Positions 1 to 5,704 of a stretch of DNA of 5,704 nucleotides are shown one piece after another. The notes beneath the pieces are model-generated. The model had not been told where the DNA came from and did not search any database. It saw only the letters and a program-made list of their open reading frames with translations. This DNA is from Bacillota bacterium. GTDB taxonomy: Bacteria > Bacillota > Clostridia > Christensenellales > Aristaeellaceae. The stretch is taken from NCBI GenBank assembly GCA_023392755.1, contig JAEWNM010000271.1:1-5704 (forward strand). The letters are read 5' to 3'. The translations under genes and the position numbers were made by a program. Position 1 is the stretch's first letter. The number at the start of each line of letters is the position of its first letter.

Positions 1-767
1 CCATCGGCACGGAACGTTCCAAGGGGACAAAGGTGTTTGCGTTGGGCGGCAAGATTAACAATACCGGCTTGGTGGAGGTGCCCATGGGCACGCCGCTTCG
101 TGAGATTATATACGATATCGGCGGCGGCATCCCCGGCGGCAAGCAGTATAAGGCCGTGCAGACCGGCGGCCCTTCCGGCGGCTGTATCCCGGCCGAGCAT
201 CTGGATATCTCCATTGAGTACGATACACTTACGGAAATCGGCTCTATGATGGGCTCCGGCGGTATGATCGTGCTGGATGAGGATGATTGCATGGTGGATA
301 TCGCCCGCTTCTTTCTGGATTTTACCGTGGATGAAAGCTGCGGAAAATGCACACCCTGCCGCATTGGGACCAGGCGCATGCTGGAAATTCTGGAGCGGAT
401 TGTGGATGGCAAGGGCGAGATGGAGGATATCGACAAGCTGGAGACGCTGGCCAGGAATATCAAGGCTACGGCGCTATGCGGCCTGGGGCAGTCGGCGCCA
501 AACCCCATTCTATCCACGCTGAAGTATTTCCGCAGCGAATATGAGGCCCACATCAAGGAAAAACGCTGCCCCGCCCATCATTGCCAGGCGCTTTTGAGCT
601 ATGTTATTACCGACAAGTGCCGCGGCTGCACGCTGTGCGCCAAGGTGTGCCCGGCGGGGGCCATCACGGGCGAGGTGCGCAAACAGCATAAGGTTGATAC
701 GCAAAAGTGCATAAAGTGCGGCGCCTGCATGGAAAAGTGCCGCTTTGGCGCCATCGTCAAGAATTGA
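1..767 (+). CDS. hydB: NuoF-like subunit of [FeFe]-hydrogenase (HydB/HndC type), 5' truncated
   Basis: This is the C-terminal ~254 residues of a NuoF-family flavoprotein subunit. In such complexes it binds FMN, exchanges electrons with NAD(P)H and passes them to the catalytic subunit in the cytoplasm. The reading frame is open from base 3, so the gene begins upstream and the GTG at 33 is an internal Val codon. Visible parts, in order: the end of the FMN domain (GTERSKGTK, ALGGKINNTG); a Gly-rich SLBB segment (about 75-200); and the NuoF [4Fe-4S] site ESCGKCTPCR, with Cys codons at 339, 348 and 357 and a fourth at 477 in ALCGLGQ. A CPAHHC linker follows (567-584). Last is a 2x[4Fe-4S] ferredoxin domain with CxxCxxCxxxC motifs (Cys codons 618, 627, 636, 648 and 708, 717, 726, 738). 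This tail is typical of HydB/HndC and absent from plain complex I NuoF. hydA follows after 19 nt. Family assignment is firm; NAD versus NADP preference cannot be read from this fragment. Confidence 0.94.
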   Translation, partial: IGTERSKGTKVFALGGKINNTGLVEVPMGTPLREIIYDIGGGIPGGKQYKAVQTGGPSGGCIPAEHLDISIEYDTLTEIGSMMGSGGMIVLDEDDCMVDIARFFLDFTVDESCGKCTPCRIGTRRMLEILERIVDGKGEMEDIDKLETLARNIKATALCGLGQSAPNPILSTLKYFRSEYEAHIKEKRCPAHHCQALLSYVITDKCRGCTLCAKVCPAGAITGEVRKQHKVDTQKCIKCGACMEKCRFGAIVKN

Positions 768-771
768 CGGC

Positions 772-778
772 GAGGAGG
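772..778 (+). promoter_or_regulatory. Ribosome binding site deciding the hydA start
   Basis: GAGGAGG lies 8 nt before the ATG at 787. It rules out the in-frame TTG at 745, which has no comparable site and would overlap the end of hydB and add 14 unrelated residues ahead of the ferredoxin fold. Confidence 0.85.
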
Positions 779-786
779 AAGAAAAC

Positions 787-2535
787 ATGGAACAACTGGT
801 TTCGCTGACCATTGACGGCGTAAAGGTGGAAGTCCCCGCCGGTACTACCGTGCTGGAGGCCGCCAGGAAGGCGCATATCAATATCCCGACGCTATGCTAT
901 TTGAAGGGCCTGAACGAGATTGGGGCCTGCCGTATCTGCGTGGTGGATACAGGCGCCCGCGCCCTGCAGGCGTCCTGCGTGCTGCCTGTAGCCCCCAATA
1001 TGGTGGTCAGGACAAATACGCCTGCCGTCCGGGAGGCACGTAAAATCAACCTGGAATTGATACTGAGCACCCACGATAAAAAATGCCTCACCTGTGTGCG
1101 CAGCCAGAACTGTGAGTTGCAAACGCTGTGCAATGAGCTGGGCGTGGAAGACGGGGGCCGTTTTGAGGGCAAGAAGATCGCCTATGATGTGGACGACTTT
1201 TCCCCTTCCATTGTCCGTGACAACAACAAGTGCGTGCTTTGCCGCCGCTGCGTGGCCGCCTGCTCAAAAGCGCAGGATGTAGGCGTTATCGGGGCGGTGA
1301 ACCGCGGCTTTGAAACAGCCATAGAGCCGCCGTGGGAAATGCGGCTGGGTGAAATGGCCTGCATCAATTGCGGCCAGTGCATTACCGCCTGCCCGGTGGG
1401 GGCGCTTCGGGAAAAAGACGGGATTGATTTGGTATGGAAGCTGCTCAGTAACCCTCAAAAGCATGTGGTGGTGCAGCCGGCCCCTGCCGTCCGCGCTGCG
1501 CTGGGCGAGGAATTCGGCATGGAAATCGGCACCAGCGTCACCGGGAAAATGGCATCGGCCTTGCGCCGTCTGGGCTTTGCCAAAATATTTGATACCGATT
1601 TCGCCGCGGACCTGACCATTATGGAGGAAGCAACCGAGCTGCTGGGCCGCCTCAACAACGGCGGAGTTCTGCCCATGATTACCTCCTGCTCGCCAGGCTG
1701 GATCAAGTATTGCGAGCATTACTACCCGGAGTTCATACCCAACCTGTCCTCCTGCAAATCCCCCCATGAAATGATGGGCGCTGTGGTAAAGACCTATTAC
1801 GCCAAGAAGGCCGGTATAGACCCCGGCGATATTGCCGTAGTATCCGTTATGCCCTGCACCGCGAAAAAGTTTGAGGCCCAAAGGCCGGAGCTTTCCGCCG
1901 CGGGATACCCGGATGTGGATGCGGTAATAACCACAAGGGAACTGGCCAGAATGATCAAGGAGGCGGGTATCGATTTTGTGCGCCTGCCTGATGAGGACTT
2001 TGACGATCTGTTGGGCGAAAGCACGGGTGCCGGCGTTATCTTTGGCGCCACCGGCGGCGTTATGGAGGCTGCGCTGCGCACGGCGTATGAAGTCGTAACC
2101 GGCAAGGAACTGCCCAAGGTGGAGTTTGAACAGGTGCGCGGTTTGGAAGGCGTGAAGGAAGCGACCATCCAGGTGGGTGATATTCCCCTGAGTGTGGCCG
2201 TGGCCCACGGCACCGCCAATGCCGCCAAGGTGCTGGAAAGCGTGCGGAGCGGCAAAAAAACGTATCACTTCATTGAGGTTATGGGCTGCCCGGGCGGATG
2301 CGTTACCGGCGGCGGCCAGCCCATTGTATCCGCGCAAAAGCGCATGGATATAAACCCCGGCGCGCTGCGGGCCGCGGCCCTGTACGGCGAGGATAAAGGC
2401 AAGGCCCTGCGCAAGAGCCACGAAAACAAAGGCGTCCAGAAGCTGTACGAGGAGTTTTTGGAAAAGCCCAACAGCCACAAGGCGCACGAGCTTTTGCACA
2501 CCCACTACCAAGCGCGCGCCAAGTACAGCAAATAA
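787..2535 (+). CDS. hydA: [FeFe]-hydrogenase catalytic subunit HydA (M3-type, 582 aa)
   Basis: Catalyses reversible H2 formation from protons and electrons in the cytoplasm. With the NuoF-like partner it probably couples ferredoxin and NAD(P)H oxidation to H2 release, or the reverse. Domains: plant-type [2Fe-2S] ferredoxin, residues 1-80 (C37, C48, C51, C64); His-ligated [4Fe-4S] site (H96, C100, C103, C109); 2x[4Fe-4S] ferredoxin (C149/152/155/159 and C192/195/198/202); H-cluster domain from about 220; C-terminal small-subunit-like segment (SHENKGVQ, AHELLH). H-cluster motifs: L1 TSCSPGW (299-305), L2 MPCTAKKFE (355-363), L3 EVMGCPGGC then GGGQP (497-505 onward). By recalled comparison with Clostridium pasteurianum CpI, at a constant +2 offset, proton-path residues are present (E281, E284, R288, C301, S321), as are cluster ligands C357, C501 and C505. 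The ligand position CpI C300 is Ser302 here. Length matches CpI and HndD; there is no extra C-terminal ferredoxin as in Thermotoga HydA. It is last in its operon, ending 10 nt before a strong terminator. Confidence 0.97.
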   Translation: MEQLVSLTIDGVKVEVPAGTTVLEAARKAHINIPTLCYLKGLNEIGACRICVVDTGARALQASCVLPVAPNMVVRTNTPAVREARKINLELILSTHDKKCLTCVRSQNCELQTLCNELGVEDGGRFEGKKIAYDVDDFSPSIVRDNNKCVLCRRCVAACSKAQDVGVIGAVNRGFETAIEPPWEMRLGEMACINCGQCITACPVGALREKDGIDLVWKLLSNPQKHVVVQPAPAVRAALGEEFGMEIGTSVTGKMASALRRLGFAKIFDTDFAADLTIMEEATELLGRLNNGGVLPMITSCSPGWIKYCEHYYPEFIPNLSSCKSPHEMMGAVVKTYYAKKAGIDPGDIAVVSVMPCTAKKFEAQRPELSAAGYPDVDAVITTRELARMIKEAGIDFVRLPDEDFDDLLGESTGAGVIFGATGGVMEAALRTAYEVVTGKELPKVEFEQVRGLEGVKEATIQVGDIPLSVAVAHGTANAAKVLESVRSGKKTYHFIEVMGCPGGCVTGGGQPIVSAQKRMDINPGALRAAALYGEDKGKALRKSHENKGVQKLYEEFLEKPNSHKAHELLHTHYQARAKYSK

Positions 2536-2545
2536 TCGTTTATTC

Positions 2546-2590
2546 AAAAAAATCAGTCATCCTGACAGGTGCAGGATGGCTGATTTTTTT
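2546..2590. terminator. Bidirectional intrinsic terminator between hydA and recX
   Basis: Bases 2546-2564 pair with 2572-2590 to form a 19-bp stem. There is one T-G wobble (2557/2579) and a 7-nt loop (2565-2571). The stem base is seven A's on the left and seven T's on the right, so RNA from either strand ends in a hairpin followed by a U-run. It starts 10 nt after the hydA stop. On the other side, the recX stop codon (2589-2591) overlaps its edge. The structure is read directly from sequence; function in both directions is inferred. Confidence 0.9.
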
Positions 2591-3209
2591 ATGATCGTTC
2601 CTCGCGCAAACATGTGACGGCGGTTCTGGCAGTTTCCCAGTCATAGCCCCTTCGCACCAAAGCCTGCATCAGTTTACGGGCTGCTTCCCTGCAATCTTCA
2701 TTCTGATACCTGGGCAGCCATTTTTCTGCAAGCTCCCTGGCCTTGCGAAGCTGCTGCGCTTCATCCAGTTCATGAAGCGCTGTTTCCGCAGTTTCGCTGC
2801 ATATCCCCTTTTGATACAGGTCCCTGGCGATCATCCTTTTTCCCAAGCCCTTTTCACTTCGGGCCCTTGCCCATTGCTCGGCAAAATCCGTGTCGTTCAG
2901 AACCCCTGTTTTTTCCAATTTAAGAAGTGCCATCTCTACAGTATCATCAGGGTACCCATACCGTTCAAGGTGGGTTGTAACTTCCTTGCGCGACCGGGCA
3001 CGCACGGTCAGATATTTTACAGCCCGGTCCAATGCGTGGCGATACAAAAGCGGCGCCAGGCCCTGAGCATAGACATCCATATCCAGGACATCCCCCTGCG
3101 AGATGGGCTGTTTGCGAAAAACAGACAAGGGAATGAGAAAATCCTGCCTTCCCTCAGCGGAAATCCGAACCCTGCCTTTTTGGATGGATAGATTGGTGAT
3201 TACATCCAT
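2589..3209 (-). CDS. recX: RecX family regulatory protein (206 aa)
   Basis: RecX proteins bind RecA filaments in the cytoplasm and usually limit, in some species modulate, strand exchange and SOS activity. The protein has a beta-rich N-terminal region (about 1-50, starting MDVITNLSIQKGRVRIS), as in Firmicute RecX. An all-helical remainder of three-helix repeats follows. The first has the family pattern around residues 58-100 (ALDRAVKYL, RSRKEV, LERYGY). The second, about 100-145, has GVLNDTDFAEQWARAR followed by GKRMIARDL. The third, about 150-205, ends in LVRRGYDWETA. Length fits the family. ATG at 3209 is chosen because GGGAGG lies 6 nt upstream. The start shares one base with the stop of the preceding gene (TAATG), so translation is probably coupled. 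recA is not in view, so co-regulation with it is not supported here. The last codon runs into the shared terminator. Confidence 0.9.
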   Translation of the reverse strand: MDVITNLSIQKGRVRISAEGRQDFLIPLSVFRKQPISQGDVLDMDVYAQGLAPLLYRHALDRAVKYLTVRARSRKEVTTHLERYGYPDDTVEMALLKLEKTGVLNDTDFAEQWARARSEKGLGKRMIARDLYQKGICSETAETALHELDEAQQLRKARELAEKWLPRYQNEDCREAARKLMQALVRRGYDWETARTAVTCLREERS

Positions 3210-4390
3210 TATAGGCCTCCCATGGGCCGCAGCGCCCAGGTGATCAAATCCCGGTTGACGGAGGCTAGGTGGCCGTGCCGCGCTTCACTGGCACCGTTGT
3301 TAAGACATACAAACCCGTTTCCGGTGGATTCCTCATAAAACACGCCCTCCGCCGCACCGTAGGCAAAGCCCTGATGCCCATACAGGCGGCCGGTTGGAAG
3401 GCTTGGATCATGAACGGATACAAGGCCCAGGCAATGCCAGGCACGGGGCGCGCTTTTCCCATAGGCCGCGGCGGGTGTCTGCATTATTTGCATGCTTGCC
3501 CTGGACAGAAGCGGCATGCCGCCCTTTGCCATCATGCACACAAGCTTGCCCAGGGAGGAAGCGTCAGTGAACAGGTTGCCGGCAGCCGCAAGGTAATGGT
3601 ATTCCGGCGCGGGATCGCGCATATCATCGGCCGATTGAAGCCTTTTTTCGGCATCAAACAAGGGGGCCCCGCCTTCGGAAGGCATAACGCGGTATATGTT
3701 TGCCGCCTGCCTGATATCAGGCAGGCTCTTGAGCGTATAAGCAGCATTCATCCCAAGCGGCAAAAAGACCATTTCCCGCATCAGCGCTTCCAGGGACCTA
3801 CCTGTGGCAACCTCCATCACGCTGCCTACCATGCCCGCAGCCAGATTGCTGTAACGGAATGCCTCGCCGGGAGCGGATTGAAGATAGTTTTTGGGATCAG
3901 CCAAAAGCGATGGGAGCGGCACCGGGGCGCGCATCGCCTTTTCATAACCGGGGCCATCCCACAGGCTGGAGGTGTGGGACAGCAAATGCTTTACAAGGAT
4001 GGGCCTGTCAGGGTACAGCGGATTGCGCACGGGATAAGGCAGATACGCCTGAGCGGGAGACTCAAGGTTGAGCACCCCCTTTTCCGCCAGCATCATGGCT
4101 CCCACAGCCGTTACAAGCTTTGTGATGGAGGCGGCACGGAAAACAGTGGCGGCAGAAACCGCGTAACTGGGCAGGCGTGCACAGCCATACGTTATCAGCG
4201 GGCCAAGGCAGCCGCCCCGGATCAGTTGAAGGCTTGCGCCCACCACATGATGGCGGCGGAAAATTGTTTCCAGCCGATGCAATTCGCTTTCCATTGCCGG
4301 CGTATCACATTGTGCCCGGCCTGTTACACGCAAACCGCAAAAAGGCAGGGCCAATCGGTACAATCTGTTCTTCCAGGCGGTTACCGGCAT
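3209..4390 (-). CDS. Serine beta-lactamase/class C PBP-like hydrolase (393 aa)
   Basis: A member of the beta-lactamase/transpeptidase-like fold (Pfam Beta-lactamase; EstB, class C and PBP4*-like proteins). These use an acyl-serine intermediate to hydrolyse beta-lactams, D-amino-acid peptides or esters; the substrate here cannot be told. Motifs: SxxK as S88-I-T-K91 in FRAASITKL, with the nucleophile S88; LLSHTSSL at 136-143, frequent in this family; YxN as Y180-S-N182 in FRYSNLA; and a third box HQG near 339 in YGHQGFAYG, where other members have KTG or HxG. The start is placed at ATG 4390, which has AGGGAGG 7 nt upstream. The in-frame ATG at 4408 would add six residues and overlaps that site. 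The N-terminus (MPVTAWKNRLYRLALPFCG) has basic residues but only a short apolar stretch, so no convincing signal peptide. It sits 27 nt after the pncB-type gene and overlaps recX by one base. Family is sure, exact role unknown. Confidence 0.88.
   Translation of the reverse strand: MPVTAWKNRLYRLALPFCGLRVTGRAQCDTPAMESELHRLETIFRRHHVVGASLQLIRGGCLGPLITYGCARLPSYAVSAATVFRAASITKLVTAVGAMMLAEKGVLNLESPAQAYLPYPVRNPLYPDRPILVKHLLSHTSSLWDGPGYEKAMRAPVPLPSLLADPKNYLQSAPGEAFRYSNLAAGMVGSVMEVATGRSLEALMREMVFLPLGMNAAYTLKSLPDIRQAANIYRVMPSEGGAPLFDAEKRLQSADDMRDPAPEYHYLAAAGNLFTDASSLGKLVCMMAKGGMPLLSRASMQIMQTPAAAYGKSAPRAWHCLGLVSVHDPSLPTGRLYGHQGFAYGAAEGVFYEESTGNGFVCLNNGASEARHGHLASVNRDLITWALRPMGGL
3216..3221 (-). promoter_or_regulatory. 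Ribosome binding site of recX
   Basis: On the minus strand this reads GGGAGG, 6 nt before the recX ATG at 3209. It lies inside the last codons of the upstream hydrolase gene, which fits translational coupling through the TAATG overlap. Confidence 0.75.
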
Positions 4391-4397
4391 GGCGCTG

Positions 4398-4404
4398 CCT
4401 CCCT
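4398..4404 (-). promoter_or_regulatory. Ribosome binding site deciding the hydrolase start
   Basis: The minus strand reads AGGGAGG, 7 nt before the ATG at 4390. It overlaps the alternative ATG region at 4408, which itself has no Shine-Dalgarno-like sequence upstream. Confidence 0.8.
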
Positions 4405-4417
4405 GCATTCAATGTAT

Positions 4418-5704
4418 TCAGACAGTTTTGCCGCCCAGGGACAGCAAGTGCTGCTTCAGATCATACAGCGGCTGGCTTAAGTCCACCTTGTAGCGGTGGG
4501 GCGATTGAAGTCGCCTGTATTCACCCCAGAAGGAATCGATTTCACTGGCGGCATAGGCCTGTATCTTAAGCAGCGAAGGGGAATCATACACCAGCTCGCC
4601 TCCCGAAAATACAGGAACAAGAAGCGGGCGCAGAATGTAATCCGTCACGGTCATGGTTTTCCATGTATTCTCCGGATCAAACAGCCGCAGCGGCTGGGAT
4701 ACGTCATAGGTCTCCTCCGCCAGGGCAATCAGGTCGGCTACCGCTTTCTTCGTTTGCCCGTCATAGACGCGATAAAGCACCTTTAGGCCCGGGTTGGTTA
4801 TCTTTTGCGGATTTTCTGAAATCTTGATCCGCGGGTGAATCACGCCGTCGATTTCTTCTGCCGCCAGCTTGTAAACGCCGCCCAGGGCGGGGTTGTCCTG
4901 GCTGGTAATAAGCCGGGTGCCTACGCCCCATACGTCTATTTGCGCGCCTTGGGCGATGAGGTTCCAGATGACGTCCTCATCCAAATCACCGCTGGCAAAT
5001 ATCTTCGCCTTGGGGAACCCGGCATCGTCCAGCATTTGCCTGGCCGTACGGCTCAGGTACGTCAAATCGCCGCTGTCCAGGCGTATGCCCACAGGCTCAA
5101 AGCCCTTTGCCCGCAGCTCCCGAAATACGGCGATGGCGTTGGGCACGCCGCTGCGCAGCGTATCGTAGGTATCCACAAGCAAAAGGCAGCTGTCGGGAAA
5201 AGTTTCGGCGTAGGCGCGGAATGCCTCCAGTTCGCTGCCAAAGGACATGACCCAGCTGTGCGCGTGGGTGCCCTTGACGGGAATGCCAAAAAGCTGGCCG
5301 GTAAGCACATTGCTTGTGGCGCTGCACCCGCCGATGATGGCGGCCCTTGCGCCGTATATACCCGCATCGGGGCCCTGGGCACGGCGCAGGCCAAACTCCA
5401 GCACGCTTCCGCCCTGGGCGGCCTGGCATACCCTGGCAGCCTTGGTGGCGATCAGCGTTTGATGATTGATGATGTTCAAAAGAGCCGTTTCAATGAACTG
5501 TGCTTCCATGATAGGCGCATACACCCGAACAATAGGTTCATCCGGAAAGACTACGGTGCCCTCCGGCACGGCGTGCAAATCACCGGTGAAGCGAAGCTGG
5601 GCAAGTTCCTGAAGAAAAGGCTCGTCAAAAAGCTTCAGGGAGCGCAGATAGGAAAGATCCTCCTCGTCAAAGGACAGATTTTGAATATATGCGATGGCCT
5701 GCTC
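4418..5704 (-). CDS. pncB: Nicotinate phosphoribosyltransferase, 5' truncated
   Basis: Makes nicotinate mononucleotide from nicotinate and PRPP with ATP hydrolysis, the entry step of the Preiss-Handler NAD salvage route in the cytoplasm. 428 residues are visible; the frame is open to the right edge (EQAIAYIQNLSFDEEDLSYL at the start). The TTG at 5578 is therefore internal, and perhaps 50-60 N-terminal residues lie outside. Family signatures: LLNIINHQTLIATKAAR; GTHAHSWV (5249-5272), containing the His region linked to ATP-driven phosphorylation; VDTYDTLRSGVPNAI; RLDSGDL (5063-5083), the phosphoribosyl-binding region; and GVGTRLITSQDNPALGG. This is the longer clostridial/PncB2-like form of about 480-490 aa, not the roughly 400-aa enterobacterial form. 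The C-terminal end is intact with a TGA stop. It is the first visible gene of the minus-strand unit, and its promoter is not in the window. Confidence 0.95.
   Translation of the reverse strand, partial: EQAIAYIQNLSFDEEDLSYLRSLKLFDEPFLQELAQLRFTGDLHAVPEGTVVFPDEPIVRVYAPIMEAQFIETALLNIINHQTLIATKAARVCQAAQGGSVLEFGLRRAQGPDAGIYGARAAIIGGCSATSNVLTGQLFGIPVKGTHAHSWVMSFGSELEAFRAYAETFPDSCLLLVDTYDTLRSGVPNAIAVFRELRAKGFEPVGIRLDSGDLTYLSRTARQMLDDAGFPKAKIFASGDLDEDVIWNLIAQGAQIDVWGVGTRLITSQDNPALGGVYKLAAEEIDGVIHPRIKISENPQKITNPGLKVLYRVYDGQTKKAVADLIALAEETYDVSQPLRLFDPENTWKTMTVTDYILRPLLVPVFSGGELVYDSPSLLKIQAYAASEIDSFWGEYRRLQSPHRYKVDLSQPLYDLKQHLLSLGGKTV

Noticed and set aside
33..35. GTG as a start for the hydB-type gene
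   Set aside because: The frame is open upstream to the window edge and encodes conserved NuoF residues (GTERSKGTK) before it, so this is an internal Val codon.
745..747. TTG as the hydA start
   Set aside because: It would overlap the hydB end and lacks a ribosome binding site. ATG 787 has GAGGAGG at 8 nt and begins the ferredoxin fold directly.
510..881. A 123-codon minus-strand open frame across the hydB-hydA junction
   Set aside because: It is antisense to two conserved iron-sulfur proteins, has no supporting motif, and its position is explained as a shadow frame.
1264..2547. A 427-codon open frame antisense to hydA
   Set aside because: It lies wholly opposite a well-supported hydrogenase, has a low-complexity His/Gly/Ala-rich translation with no recognisable domain, and is explained by GC-rich codon bias of the sense gene.
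2546..2590. The inverted repeat as a recombination site, operator or riboswitch
   Set aside because: Its place between two converging stop codons and its A/T tracts fit a bidirectional terminator, and no gene start lies downstream on either strand.
3269..4480. A 403-codon plus-strand open frame opposite the serine hydrolase gene
   Set aside because: It is slightly longer than the real gene. The minus-strand product, however, has the full SxxK/YxN/HxG set, a ribosome binding site and operon spacing, while this translation shows no family features.
5576..5578. TTG as the pncB start
   Set aside because: The upstream frame stays open to 5704 and encodes typical nicotinate phosphoribosyltransferase sequence (LRSLKLFDEPFLQELA), so the true start is outside the window.

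Overview
The window reads as a piece of chromosome from a strictly anaerobic, moderately GC-rich Firmicute, most likely a clostridial fermenter. That rests on an [FeFe]-hydrogenase next to a NuoF-type subunit, strong GGAGG-type ribosome binding sites, and a RecX of Firmicute-like size. Five protein genes fill almost all of it. The two outermost genes run off the window edges.

Left part (1-2535, + strand): the end of a hydrogenase operon. First comes the 3' part of a NuoF-like flavoprotein subunit (hydB type) with a C-terminal 2x[4Fe-4S] ferredoxin domain. After 19 nt it is followed by a complete [FeFe]-hydrogenase large subunit (hydA, 582 aa) with a full N-terminal cluster relay and an H-cluster domain. 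Together they look like the beta and alpha subunits of a multimeric NAD(P)H- and ferredoxin-linked (electron-bifurcating/confurcating) hydrogenase. The NuoE-like gamma subunit is not in view and would be expected upstream. The H-cluster L1 motif reads TSCSPGW instead of TSCCPGW, and a Cys lies 21 residues after that Ser.

Middle (2536-2590): a short convergent intergenic space holding one near-perfect hairpin with A- and T-tracts on its flanks. It can act as a factor-independent terminator for both strands, and it overlaps the stop codon of the opposing gene.

Right part (2589-5704, - strand): an apparent three-gene transcription unit, read right to left. It consists of nicotinate phosphoribosyltransferase (pncB type, 5' end cut off), then a serine beta-lactamase/penicillin-binding-protein-like hydrolase without a convincing signal peptide, then recX. 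The last two overlap as TAATG, so they are probably translationally coupled. The genes have no obvious shared pathway (NAD salvage, serine hydrolase, RecA modulation).

I see no tRNA, rRNA, CRISPR array, insertion sequence or long repeat. No intergenic gap exceeds about 55 bp, and no promoter can be placed, because both operons begin outside the window. Apart from the hydrogenase motif variant and the odd recX operon, this looks like ordinary core-genome sequence. I do not see evidence for a new system.
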